A stretch of 64,000 bases of DNA from Tachypleus tridentatus (taxonomy: Eukaryota > Arthropoda > Merostomata > Xiphosura > Limulidae), in assembly GCF_004210375.1 (NCBI RefSeq), contig NW_027467782.1:30979276-31043275 (forward strand). Reading direction: 5' to 3'. This document shows, one piece after another, positions 1 to 10,900 of the stretch; the first letter of the stretch is position 1, and the number at the start of each line of letters is the position of its first letter. The notes beneath the pieces are model-generated. The model saw only the letters and a list, made by a program, of their open reading frames with translations. It did no database searches and was not told the DNA's origin. A program made the translations under genes and the position numbers.

Positions 1-690
1 ATATAATCAAAAAACGAAGACAATTAAGAAGCCAGTACATGATTACAAGAAACAGAGAAACCAAAACGCAAATAAACAACATTAGAAATCACATCAGAAC
101 ACAAATAAAACAACAAAAACAAAATAAATGGGACAATTACTGCAATAAACTAAATGATAAGACTGACTCGAAAAAATTCTGGTCACATCTTAAAAGACTC
201 ACAAATGAAAACACAAACACAAAGAAATATCCTCCACTCGAACATAATAACACTATAGCACACACAAATAAATAAATAGCCGAAGCTTTCAAAGATCAAC
301 TCCAAAATATATTTGAAACTCACACTGATCCAGATACGAATACATTTTTCTACAATAGTCACTAATCACATAGTAAACAATAAACATCAATTTGAGCCAA
401 TTTTTCCAGTAAACATAACTGATACAAATACAAGTTCCGATACAGATTATGAAAGCACATTAATAACAAATGAAATATCTCTTCATGAATTACTAGAAGC
501 AATAAAAAACACAAAAAACAATGCACCAGATGAAGACGAAATACAAGCTATCCTCCTAAAAAAGGGCACTCCGAAATTGTTTGACTTATCACTATCCTCA
601 GGATACACCCAAGTTTCTTGGAAGCTTGCAAATATATTAATGTTCTATAAGGAAGTAAAGCCAGCGAATAAACCTAATATTAGACCAAAA
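1..690 (+). pseudogene. Jockey-type LINE fragment: linker and first part of reverse transcriptase
   Basis: Two frames together give a typical non-LTR retrotransposon segment. Positions 39-275 encode a lysine/asparagine-rich stretch with KFWSHLKRL, the usual linker between endonuclease and reverse transcriptase. Positions 313-708 hold the start of the RT fingers: an EISLHELLEAIKNTKNNAPDE-like block matches the conserved 'lk..Kn.kapGpD.i' region, and WKLANILMFYKEVKPANKPN matches the 'WK.a.i.pi.K' region up to the RP of 'yRPI'. A stop near 275 and a frame change break it, the G of the GPD motif is lost, and the element stops at 690 where a SINE tail begins. It may be the same family as the minus-strand RT at 52190-53140. 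The element starts outside the window. No function is expected. Confidence 0.75.
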
Positions 691-810
691 GTTGGCGCTG
701 GGTGGTGATGACTAGCTGCCTTCCCTCTAGTCTTAAACTGCTAAATTAGGAATGTCTAGCGCAGATAGCCCTCGAGCAGTTTTGCACGAAATTCAAAACA
801 AACAAACAAA
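691..810 (+). mobile_element. SINE-A, 5'-truncated copy
   Basis: This is the last 120 bases of the main SINE of the window (SINE-A). It begins in the 'gttggcgctgggtgg' part and runs through the 'gcagatagccctcg' tail to a (CAAA)n end. The tRNA-like head is missing, as expected for incomplete reverse transcription. It directly abuts the broken LINE at 690. I see no clear target-site duplication. Confidence 0.85.
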
Positions 811-1345
811 TATATACATATATAAAGTATAATCAGTACATGTGTATTTTTTATCAAATCAACACTGAAATGGTGAAAATGTTTTTATAATAAATTTGTA
901 TAAAATACGCAAAAATTTGAGATTTAAGTAATAATCTTTTATTGTGAAAATTATATGTATTTTATCCAAAAACGTCACAAGCATAAGCAAAATAAGTAAC
1001 TGAACAGTTTAAGAACTTTTTTCATCTTCATTAATATCAGACCCTTTGGCTTCCTATTAATGGCCAGTGATCCCAAAAGAATGTATGTATATATGTGTGT
1101 GTGTGTGTGAAATTGAATGCTTCGAATGAACATCCTTAATGAGTTGTGTTATATGCCACAACAGCAGTTTCTTTGGTACTACATTGTCAATCAAAGACTA
1201 TAGCTTTAAGAACTAATATTTTATTCTTAATCTGCTAAATGTATTATTTCTATTGCTAATATTCTTAAGGTTACGTTTTAGGACTTAATTGACACCTAAT
1301 GAAATACAATTTAGATTTTAGAAAGGTGCTCATACTGATGTCCAA

Positions 1346-1472
1346 GCTTCAAATGGTACAGCGGTTTGTTTGCAGGCTCACACCACTAAAACCAGGGTTT
1401 CGAAGCCCATGGTAGGCAGAGCACAGATAGCCCATTGTGCAGCTTTGTGCTTAATTCTGAACAAACAAACAA
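1346..1472 (+). mobile_element. SINE-B (tRNA-derived), complete
   Basis: The head 'tggtacagcgg' and the B-box-like 'gggtttcgaagccc' mark a tRNA-derived promoter. The tail is 'gcacagatagcccattgtgcagctttgtgctt' followed by (AAAC)n. The flanks 'actgatgtccaa' (1334-1345) and 'actgatatccaa' (1473-1484) form a 12-base target-site duplication with one mismatch. The same insertion with its duplication exists in the inverted copy at 21170-21292, so it is older than the separation of the two copies. Confidence 0.85.
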
Positions 1473-1760
1473 ACTGATATCCAACGAATTTTCACTCGAA
1501 TTTGAAAAGTTTATTACAAAACTATACTGCTTTGAAAATGTAAGTCTTTGTATTCGAAATTTTGAGTAACTTACAAGTTATTGTATCACAAAACAATATG
1601 AACTCAAATAATAAATGAGCCATTTATCCCAATCTCATATACACTTTGAAGTACTTTAATTTATAGTTTGTAATTGCAATAATAAACTCACAACTACCGC
1701 TACTACCAGCTTTGATCAACATCCGACGTAGAATTTTAGCTTTACACATTTCGTGGGCAT

Positions 1761-2035
1761 TTGTTTGTTTGTTTGGGAATTTCGCACAAAGCTACTCGAG
1801 GGCTATCTGTGCTAGCCGTCCCTAATTTAGCAGTGTAAGACTAGAGGGAAGGCAGCTAGTCATCCCCACCCACCGCCAACTCTTGGGCTACTCTTTACCA
1901 ACGAATAGTGGGATTGACCGTAACATTATACACCCCCACGGCTGGGAGGGCGAGCATGTTTAGCGCGACGCGGGCGCGAACCCGCGACCCTCGGATTACG
2001 AGTCACACGCCTTACGCGCTAGGCCATGCCGGGCC
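1761..2035 (-). mobile_element. SINE-A, near full length, with target-site duplication
   Basis: Read on the minus strand, it starts with 'ggcccggcatggcc' (tRNA-like A box), then the B-box 'gggttcgcgcccg', the conserved middle ('agtgggattgaccg' in plus reading) and the shared tail, ending in (AAAC)n at 1761. Perfect 11-base direct repeats 'ttcgtgggcat' flank it at 1750-1760 and 2036-2046. The equivalent site in 20881-21830 lacks the SINE, so that copy preserves the pre-insertion state. Confidence 0.95.
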
Positions 2036-2115
2036 TTCGTGGGCATGAGCGCCAGTTTTAGTACTAATGCAATATTAAACATTACAGATTAAAATCACAT
2101 TAATTACTTACCTTA

Positions 2116-3138
2116 GGATCTGGAGACAACTATTGTGATATCATCCAAGTCCTATTTTTCACCTTTTAATCTCATAATACTGCTAGAATTACAAAATATT
2201 CCATTCTACCAACAATGACAAGAATATAAGCATACGTACGCTTTTTAATATTCTTAATATGACGAGAATTTTCTTGCAGATTCGCTTGGCACTTTTTTGG
2301 AATTGTAGAGGTCGCTCGATAACACATGTAGCTTACTACGCTGGTCACTGACAATTTTCAAGCAAAATATTGCATTCAATTCGTTGGGGTTAAAAGATAT
2401 GATGCAGTAAAATGTTTATAGATTTATTTATGTGAAGTGATCACCCCAAGGAAAAACCAAACGAATCAGGAAAGAAAATTTACAAGAAGAGAAAAAGTGA
2501 AACATATTTATATTTTATTGTCGTGTACAAGGACATTGTAAATATTAACCAGTGCAATATTTGTACTTGTAAAAATGTACTGTAACTTGAATTTATCGTA
2601 GCTGCTAAGCCTAATGCTGGTCTGTGAGGGTTAATACGAAAACGAGTTAGTTAACCACATAATTAATAATTGTTCATTCTCATTACAAGTAGTGTCTGCC
2701 GAATTGGGTAAGTATATTTGGACAACGTTTTAAAATGAAATTATTAGTATAAAACTTATAAGTTGGGACTACATAAATTGTAAATTTACAATTTTTAGAC
2801 TTTAAAGGCAATGGTGAAAAACGTGCTTCGAATTGTGGCTCTATTGTAATCAGAAAAAGGTATTTCTAGTGGTTGAGTAAGTCCTACAGGTTATTATGGT
2901 TTTATTCTTACTGTCACTTGTACACGTGAAGCAACTAGTAAAGCTTCAAGAGCACTTAACAGGGCAAGTACTTCTCTTTATAACTTAATTGTATTAATGA
3001 CTCTTTATGTGCAAGTTTTAAACTATGAAAAACTAGTTTTTATAATATTAAATAGTTTTTCATTAAAACAAAATCAGATACAAGACCAAAAACAGCATGG
3101 GTAGATAATTGCACTTTGCAGTCACTTCGGATCTTTAG
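2116..3138. other. No gene recognised
   Basis: AT-rich sequence with short open frames only and no recognisable repeat. The 60-codon frame at 2172-2354 (minus) has no features of a conserved protein. Confidence 0.5.
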
Positions 3139-3663
3139 TTAATTGGTTGATACCTTTACCAAAACCTGATTGGCCAAAATACAGATAACTGTTGCACACT
3201 TTGTGAAAATTTGATCTACAGCTGGCCACAAAACAGATGTCAACATGCTACAACATTCAGTGATTAAGTGTGCTGATCCTGTATTGATAAAGTAACATTG
3301 ATACAGGAAAAGAAGAAAGTGACTTGTAAGTTCAAAGTGACAGTGTAGATGTAATGGTTCAGACTTAGAGGTCAAAATTGCATAAAAAACAGGTGTGAAA
3401 GAACTGCAAGGTAATTTAAAAGTATGAAGAAAGAGAAAATAAAGGACTGATTCATCTATTCCACTGGAGAGTGATGAAGACGAAATGTCTAGCAGAACTT
3501 CTGAGGATCCCATGGAGTTTGTGACACTGAATGAATGATGCAGATAATCCAAGAATTGAAGTGTAAAAGCAAGACGTTGTGGTATTTCAACATGGCACAG
3601 GAGCAATGCCGATTCAATTTGGTATTGAATGCACAACAACATTAAACTTTCCAAATCAAGAAG
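3139..3663 (-). CDS. Candidate host exon, unidentified protein
   Basis: A minus-strand frame stays open for about 175 codons in DNA where most frames close within 30. The product is leucine-rich and helical in look, with several Cys and His (for example ECCSMLTSVLWPAVDQIF near its end), and a GT-type donor ('aaag|gtatca') lies close to the terminal stop at 3139. An in-frame TGA just upstream of the TTG at 3681 means the coding part must begin after it. A possible acceptor is the 'catcgag' ending at about 3664. I do not recognise the protein. Two further open minus-strand stretches lie upstream in the direction of transcription (4186-4336 and 4583-4840), which would suit a multi-exon gene or its pseudogene. 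The alternative is chance. Confidence 0.3.
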   Translation of the reverse strand, partial: LLDLESLMLLCIQYQIESALLLCHVEIPQRLAFTLQFLDYLHHSFSVTNSMGSSEVLLDISSSSLSSGIDESVLYFLFLHTFKLPCSSFTPVFYAILTSKSEPLHLHCHFELTSHFLLFLYQCYFINTGSAHLITECCSMLTSVLWPAVDQIFTKCATVICILANQVLVKVSTN

Positions 3664-4185
3664 CTCGATGAAAAGCATCAAGTTTCAGTGCTCTTGAAAA
3701 GAACAGTTGATTGCTTGCATTCTGCATGGCAGGATTAAGGATTTTTTAGTACTACATTACTTCCAGGAGATCCAGATGATCTTATGAACATGACTGGAAA
3801 TACAATTAAATCTGATGATACAAAACTATTCTCATATGCCAATAATGTGCAACAAGTTTTGCCAGAAAAAGTTATACTTGCACTGATATTCTAGTCAATG
3901 ATGTTTAAAGAAATGAAAGATAGATTGAAGAACAAACTTTTGAAATAGCTAGATGAGAATTATCCCACTGATGTGAAGGTCATGGCCTTTGTACCTACTC
4001 TGAAAACAAAAAGCAAGAATGAGAACAAATAGTTAATAACATAACATACACATCTTCCAAGTTTACTACTGTGTACTATGGGAGTCAAAAAACTTTCAAT
4101 AGCATTACTAAATCTGCATATTTTTTTCATAAAACTTTGTAGGAGATTTTTGTTCAACCAGAAAACTCTAAAAGTGAGTTTTAGC

Positions 4186-4336
4186 TCATTCTAGAATGAT
4201 TTTATTTATTAAGGATAGCCATTCAGCACAAATCCGTGTCTGGCTTGTGGAAGCAGTGTTAAAAATTTGCAAACAGTCTAAAAAAGTTGATTTATTTATA
4301 TCAACCATTTGTAATTTTAATGTATATGAACAGAAA
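4186..4336 (-). CDS. Candidate host exon, unidentified protein
   Basis: A minus-strand stretch begins after a good acceptor ('tttattttag', just above 4336) and encodes about 49 residues, including MVDINKSTFLDCLQIF and AEWLSLINKIILE, before a stop. It looks like a helical-repeat segment but I do not recognise it. No convincing donor is visible at its 3' end, so it may be decayed. It lies between two other open minus-strand stretches. Confidence 0.2.
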
Positions 4337-4582
4337 CTAAAATAAATGGTTATCTGTGTTGATGGTGGCACTATTTTTCTCTCACTTTGACTATCTGAAT
4401 TAGATTTACATTGCTTAGCTTTAGGCCAGACCATAAAATAACTTGTTGCAAAATTCATGGTTAAATTTCAAAATTTCTTAATCAGAATGAGAATTGATAC
4501 ATGAGTTAGTTTCATGCAAAGTAATCAATTAATTTTATGAAAATAATCAACTTGTGTGTCCAATTATTACCATTTTCAATAT

Positions 4583-4840
4583 TCAGTAATCAAAAATTAA
4601 TCTTTTTAGAGGCAGTTCACGTCTTGCACAGAAAGCTGTCTTTATGTCTGCCTTAGAAATTTCCATGCTACTTGTGAAGTTCTGCTGATTGTGTGAGTGA
4701 CTAATTTCCTCACACAGGTTGTGTAGTAATGATGGATTACAGTCATGTTGACTAATTGTTTTCAAATTACATTGTGATGCTTCTTGTTTGGTGATATTGT
4801 TTTGTCTGGTGCACATGAGATGGTGTGTCAGGTAAAGATG
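4583..4840 (-). CDS. Candidate host exon, unidentified protein
   Basis: The open minus-strand frame continues upstream of the first ATG to a possible acceptor ('aaaagaaacag', about 4841). It encodes some 86 residues rich in Ser, Asn, Gln and His (for example HNLCEEISHSHNQQNF) and ends at a TGA at 4583. It is unlike any family I know and may be a disordered segment or chance. Confidence 0.2.
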   Translation of the reverse strand, partial: HLYLTHHLMCTRQNNITKQEASQCNLKTISQHDCNPSLLHNLCEEISHSHNQQNFTSSMEISKADIKTAFCARRELPLKRLIFDY

Positions 4841-5578
4841 AGACTGTTTCTTTTTTCTGTTTTTTTATAGTATTCTTTGGCTAGTGTATCAAATCTGATT
4901 TTGAAATAACCAAATACTTTGTTGAGGTCAGAAAATGACTGATTTGGGGTATATTCAGTGGTGATGCACATCAACACACACACATCCTAAATAGATCAGA
5001 TGAATTTAAATTGGGTCTGATAAAGGCAAATTCTGGGTGTTATTTACTTCATTTTACTGCTTTAATATCGTGCTGAAAAGGTGTGGTCAGTTCTTATAAA
5101 CATATGAGAAGACAGTGCATTAGCATTCAAAATATTAGTCAAACAAGGTATCCAAGGCTACCTTAACTTTTACCAGTGTTTGAAACTGCAGAATTTTCTG
5201 TTGACCTTTTAACATGTCTTTAACACTTTGTAATTTCATAATTATCATCAACATTGTCTGTAGAAAAGTATGAAGAAAAACAGTATGAAAGGCTGTGTAA
5301 AATAATACTTCCATATAGTTATCTTATAAGTACCACATTAATGTCAAATTCATAAAGTGTAATTTTCATCTTAACAGCTGTCACATTTTTTTATTTTTAA
5401 TGAACATTTATTACATAATATGTTTTGAATATTTTAAAACTCTAATTATCTTTTAATGCATAATTTGTTTACTTAATCAGTGAAATAGTATGCCATGTTT
5501 ATTAAAGTTATTGATACAAAGGTTCAAACAAATTGTTGGTAATATAAGAGTAATCACACTCTACTCACATTACCTTAG
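4841..5578. other. No gene recognised; probable intron upstream of the ZC3H15-like exon
   Basis: AT-rich sequence without recognised features. It ends in a pyrimidine-rich tract and 'ttaccttag' that form a good splice acceptor for the exon at 5579. I looked here for the preceding ZC3H15 exon and did not find it. Confidence 0.45.
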
Positions 5579-5665
5579 GTAGATCAACAAGTAGGAAGAA
5601 AAAGAAGGAAATTGAGGACCTGAACTTGATATTCAAATCTGTAATAACACAGAAAGATGAGAAAG
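5579..5665 (+). pseudogene. ZC3H15: ZC3H15-like gene relic, exon encoding the lysine-rich segment before the zinc finger
   Basis: ZC3H15 (DFRP1) is a cytoplasmic CCCH-zinc-finger protein that binds and stabilises the GTPase DRG1. This exon encodes a Lys-rich run, then EIEDLNLIFKSVITQKDEK. It corresponds to the family's segment just before the first zinc finger (pattern K-K-K-E-L-x-E-L-N-x-L-F-K-x-V). It is bounded by an AG acceptor at 5577-5578 and a GT donor at 5666, and ends in phase 1. Joining its last G to the GA at 14164 recreates the family glycine and continues as TDPKSV, which identifies both pieces together. The exon itself is open. The partner exon carries a stop and a lost zinc ligand, so I call the locus a pseudogene. 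Introns are kept, so it arose by DNA duplication, not retroposition. Other exons were not found. Confidence 0.7.
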
Positions 5666-6238
5666 GTAAAATACTACTCTTTATATTGTGAAATAGGTTT
5701 TTTCTGTCACCTTGCTTGTGGAGAATGAAGTTAATGTTAGATAACACTGCACAACAAAGTTTTTGCTTCTTTAACACTGTTGGGTGTTCCTTATAGATGT
5801 TTGGCTGCTGATCATGAAAATCACGTCCACATTTGCCCATTACGTATAGTTTCATTGAAATCTTCAGTTTTGCTACAATGGGAAAACAATATCAGGGCAA
5901 CTGGAATTTGTCAATGCTTGCTGACTACTCTTGAACACTGGAACGTGATGCACTGGACATTGAATACAAACAAAAATTAGGAGCAAAACACTTTTAATTA
6001 TGTTGAACTTAATAGTGTATTACAAACATAAACACAATTAAATAAGTTATTGCCAGTAAACAGTTAACTGACTATTTCTCAAAGTTTCTACTGATGAAGC
6101 AAAACCAAAACTATATTTGTGCATACCCACCAGATACCTGCTACAATCAGCAAAACCTTTTCAGGAAGCAAAAAATTAAAAAAAAATTGTTGTGCAGTAT
6201 AATTTTTGTATGGAGTGTAAAGGTTTATTATTTTAATT
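5666..6238. other. Intron-like sequence between the ZC3H15-like exons
   Basis: It starts with the GTAAAA donor of the 5579-5665 exon. The short open frames here (5565-5855 minus, 5780-5980 plus) show no conserved features. A full-length LINE interrupts this intron from 6250. Confidence 0.5.
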
Positions 6239-6249
6239 TTACCTAATAC
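6239..6249. repeat. Left target-site duplication of the 6250-12575 LINE
   Basis: The 11 bases 'ttacctaatac' recur exactly at 12576-12586, directly after the LINE's 3' tail repeat. Confidence 0.9.
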
Positions 6250-6669
6250 CCCTTGGTGTGGATTCCTGTACGTGGTGAGGGGACCTCCCAGGGAAGGTTC
6301 TGTTCTATCTGGTTACCTTCTCTGGGATCTAAACATCCACCCACGTGTTTGCCGTCGCGTGGCGACCCGTGAAGGGGAGGAGAAGATCCTGGTGGTTGAG
6401 GGGTCCAACCCTAACACACCACTTTGGCCTCAAATTCCTGTAGACAGGCCTTTGGGTGGCCCCCCCTGGGTCAATCGGCTGGTCCACTTGGGCTAGAGTC
6501 AACCAAGTACCAGTGTTGGAAGTTCTCAACGGGTGTTGTGGACATTGTGCCTGATGCTGGTGTTTGGGTATAGTGCTCACGAAACCCTGGCGTTGCTGCA
6601 TTGTCCTTATGCGACTTTGTAGTGCGTCCCTTGTAGGGCTCCATGGTGGGTGGGGTCAGTGGGTACCGA

Positions 6670-7930
6670 AATTTTTCCTTTTCCTATGGATCCTCAAAAA
6701 ATTTAAATAAAATTGTAAAAAAACAGTCAATGGGTAGCGACCACGTCTTGAATACTCAGAACAGCAATCTTCAACATCAGTAACACATGTACCTCATTTT
6801 CTTATATTACATTCTCTTTCGAAAACCTTTAGGGCAAATGTCCCCTTTTTTTATTCAAAAGGGACTAGAGGGACTTGCTGGCTCTCCAAAATCAGTAAAG
6901 AAACTTCGATCTGGTGACATATTAGTTGAAACATCCACATCCCAACACAGTGAACTCCTGTTGAAATCAAAGGCAATTGGGGATATACCTATTGAGGTTA
7001 CACCCCATGCTGCCTTGAATTCTTCACGAGGAGTTATTGTTGAAAGGGATTTGAAGAACGCCCCCAGTCAGAGATTCTCGCTGGTCTCTCCACTCAAGGA
7101 GTTTCTGCAGTGAGGCATCTCCACTGCAAAGATGGAATTACACTGCCAACAAATACCCTCGTTTTAACATTTACTTCACCACGTGCACCTGCCACCATCA
7201 AGGCAGGTTATCTCATTTGCAGGGTTTGGCCATACATACCAAACCCTCTTCGATGTTTCCAATGTCAGAGATTCGCCACTCAAAGACATCTTGTCGTGGT
7301 TCCCTGACATGTGCTCGTTGTGGAGGCAAGGACCACGATGCCTATGACTGTGACATGAACCCACATTGCGTAAACTGCAATGGTTCTCACCCTCATACTT
7401 TCATTCTTGCCCAAAATGGTTGGAGGAAAAAGAGGTGCAGCGTTTGAAAACAACACATAACATTAGTTATCCTGAGGCTCGAAATTGCTGTCCACAACTC
7501 CATCTCGGACATATGCTGCTGCACTTCATTCCACAACTACAGTGGGAGTGCAGACAGATCTCTCTGTGCCTCCAAAAGAATCGTTTTCAAAACAAATGAA
7601 AAGCCTTTTGACCTCCGTGGTTAAAAGGTTGATGAATCAACTACCACACCTATCTCTGTCCCTCCCATACCTTCCAACACACCTCAAGATCCACGTCCTT
7701 CAGTTTCAAATACAGGCATTTCTTCTGATACATCTTTTTCTCCCACCACAAGAGACAACACAATTATTCGTTCGCGTCCTCAGTCACTAGATTCCCCTTC
7801 CAATAACAAAAACCTACCCACCCGACACAGAGCAGGATCCATGGAGGTTGATAGACCTCCTCCAACTAAAGACAGTAAAGAAAAAAAGACGTGGTCGTAA
7901 ACCGAAGGGTTCTCCAGCCACTTCACCTAC
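6670..7930 (+). pseudogene. LINE ORF1 (gag-like, CCHC zinc knuckles), frameshifted
   Basis: ORF1 proteins of I/Jockey LINEs bind the element RNA. Three or more frames must be combined. The N-terminal half (to about 7110) has the conserved look of the family (PFFIQKGLEGLAGSPKSVKKL, then SIGDIPIEVTPH-like). A second frame to about 7307 holds GYLICRVWPYIPNPLRCFQCQRF, the usual lead-in to the knuckles. A third frame (about 7270-7447) carries a CX2CX4HX4C knuckle (CARCGGKDHDAYDC) and the start of another (CVNCNGSH). A fourth has WLEEKEVQRLKTTHNISYPEAR, the typical post-knuckle segment. Single-base indels separate the frames and a stop lies near 6733. Pro/Ser/Thr-rich remains follow to about 7920. 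Confidence 0.85.
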
Positions 7931-7940
7931 CCGTTCTTAA

Positions 7941-10900
7941 AATGGCCACCTTGATACAATGGAACTGTCGAGGTTTACGTTCTAATCTGGATGATATCAA
8001 AACGCTGATTGCTTCCTACCATCCTGTTTGTCTTTCTTTACAAGAAACATTTCTCAAAACTGCTGATACTGTCTCCATTCGGCAGTTTTCTCTGTACAGA
8101 AATGACAGGTTGTGTGATGGTCGAGTACATGGAGGGTGGCACTGTTGGTTGATCAACACGTGCCCACCCTGTCTTTGTCACTCAACACACCCTTGGAGGC
8201 TGTAGCCATCCGTATTTCCTTGGGTCATACCATCACTGTTTGTTCTCTGTACCTGTCCCCTGGAAAGACATATGATCAATCAGATCTGGATGCTCTCGTT
8301 GAACAATTGCCATCTCCGTTTCTAATCCTAGGGATTTTAATGGACATCATCCCTCTGGGAAGTGCTATTATTGATGGGAGGGGCCGATCTGTAGAGCGGA
8401 TGCTCTCTGATCACAATCTTTCTCTTTTCAATACTGGTTCTTCCACTTACTTTCATGCACCTAGTCAGTCCTTTACCGCTATTGATCTCTCAGTTTGCTC
8501 CCCTTCATTATTTTCCCATTTTTCATGGAGGGTTGACAGTAATCCACTAGGCAGTGATCATTTTCCAATCCTTATAAGAGAGACTGGCCGTGGTCGATGC
8601 CACCCTACCCGCGTGCCCGGTGGAAGCTGGATCAGGCAGACTGGTCCACTTTCACTGCTCTCGCAGAACTTGATCCTACCATCGTAAATCAGCCATCAAT
8701 AGACGACTGTGTAGCAGCGGTAACTGACTGTATTACACATGCAGCTGCTCAGTGTATTCCTAAAACCTCAACACGTTTTCCACGATATCCTCGTCCGTGG
8801 TGGAATCCTGCTTGCCACTTAGCACGGAAGGCTCAAAGCGGGCCTGGGATACTTTTCGTAGATATCCCACACTTTCAAACCGGGTTGCTTTCCAACGGGC
8901 CGTGCACATGCTAGGTGGGTAAGGCGTCACAGCCAGAAGGAATCTTGGATTAAGTTCACAACCAGTATATCTTCTACCACCAGTTCCAAGATCATATGGG
9001 ACAGGATTCGAAAGGTTAATGGACACTACAATTCTATCCCCTCTCGATCTTACTCTCTGATGGTCAGGAGGTGACTGATGTTCGAACATCGCTAACACTC
9101 TAGGTGAAAGCTTTTGCCGGGTATCTAGCACTTCTGCTTGTTCCTCCACCTTCCTGGCTATCAAGACTCGGGCGAGCGATCACCTCTTTCCTTTCGAACT
9201 AACTGTTTCTTTGACTATAATCGTCCTTTTACCCTGGTGGAACTAAAAATGGCCCTTCATCGGTCTGCCAGTACGTCTGTTGGACCTGATGATATTCATT
9301 ATGACATGCTGCACCATTTATCTCCTGCTTCTCTTAATGTCCTTCTGATTGTTTTCAACCGGATCTGGCAGAAGAATGTTTTTCCTGATGCTTGGCGCCA
9401 AGCTATTATTTTACCTTTCTCTAAGCCAGGGAAAGATCCCAAGATTCCTTCAAACTACCGTCCAATTGCTTTGACGAGCTGTCTCTGTAAGACATTAGAA
9501 AGGATGGTTAATGCTCGTCTTGTTTGGTTCCTTGAATCAAACAACCTCCTCTCGCCCACACAGTGTGGGTTCCGTCGACAGCACTCCACCACAGACCACC
9601 TAATTCGTCTTGAAACATCTATCAGAGAAGCCTTTCTCAACCGCCAACATCTTGTATCAATATTCTTTGACATAGAGAAGGCTTACGACACAACATGGAG
9701 GTATGGCGTTTTGCGAGACCTCCATACATATGGGTTACGTGGCCATCTACCCATGTTTATTAAAAAATTTTTAATGGACAGGAGATTCCGGGTTCGTGTG
9801 GGTTCGACACTTTCCGTTCTTTTGTACAGGAACTTGGAGTCCCTCAAGGATGTGTATTGAGTGTTACACTCTTCAGTATAAAGATAAATGCCATCACTGA
9901 ACAACTCCCTCTCACTGTTGCTAATGGGCTGTATGTCGATGACTTTCACATCTCATGTCAGTCGTCAAACATGAGATATATTGAGCGGCAACTACAAACC
10001 GCCCTCAATTGTGTACGGAAGTGGACTATGGCGAACGGCTTTAATTTCTCTCTCTCAAAACTGTGTGCATGCACTTTTGCCGTCGACGGGTATTCACCCT
10101 GATCCTGAACTTCATATCGGTGGAGTTTTGCTGCCAGTTGTCCGGAGACCAAGTTCTTGGGGCTTATCTTTGATCGTAAACTGACCTTTATACCACACTT
10201 AAAGCAGCTTGGTCAAATGCACAAGAGCACTGAACATCCTCCGTGTTCTCTCTTCTACAAGTTGGGGGCAGATCGCTGTTCAATGTTAAAGGTATATCGT
10301 GCTCTTATTAGATCGAAACTCGATTATGGATCAATGGTCTATGGCTCTGCCAGACCCTCAGCCTTAAAGATGCTGGACCCCGTTCATCACCAAGGACTTC
10401 GACTCTGCACTGGGGCTTTCCGTACCTCTCCAGTTCAAAGTATATACATTGAATCTCATGAACCTTCTCTACACCTTCGCGTTTGCAACTATCTTTACGA
10501 TATACTTGAAACTTCATTCCTTACCAAAGCATCCCACCTGGAAATGTGTTTTCCTTCCTCGGTGGGCAGTACTTTTTCAGAACAGACGATCTGTCATTGC
10601 TCCGTTTGGCCTTTGCATCCGGAAGCAATTGGATGAATTGGGTCTGTCTTTGGATAACATTGCATGTTCCACAGGTCGGCCCATCCCACCATGGCTTATT
10701 ACAGCCCCCAAATGTGACCTTTCTTTCAGTCACCTAAAAAAGGCAGATACTCCAGATTGGAAGTACCGTCTTTTATTCAATGAATATCTTTCAAACAATC
10801 ATTCAGTTCCTATTTATACAGATGGTTCCAAATCAGGTAATTCAGTGGGCTCTGCTATGGTTTGCTATGGATCAGTAGTTGCACGCAGAATCCCTTCTAC

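Larger units (their letters stand above)
811..2115. repeat. Inverted repeat, copy 1 (partner 20881-21830)
   Basis: Read in reverse complement, this stretch aligns along its length with 20881-21830, with scattered substitutions and small indels. Shared landmarks include the 'ggccattaa...aagccaaagggtct' block (about 1035-1070 here, 21568-21592 there), a SINE-B with its duplication, and the 'cacgaaatgtg' block. The only large difference is a SINE-A at 1761-2035, absent from the other copy. The copies lie about 19 kb apart in opposite orientation. Either a local inverted duplication or two members of one interspersed family would explain this. I see no coding potential. Confidence 0.85.

Noticed and set aside
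6272..6601. Open frames on both strands in the GC-richer stretch 6272-6601
   Set aside because: They lie in the 5' UTR of the LINE. The openness follows from GC content, and neither frame has a recognised motif.
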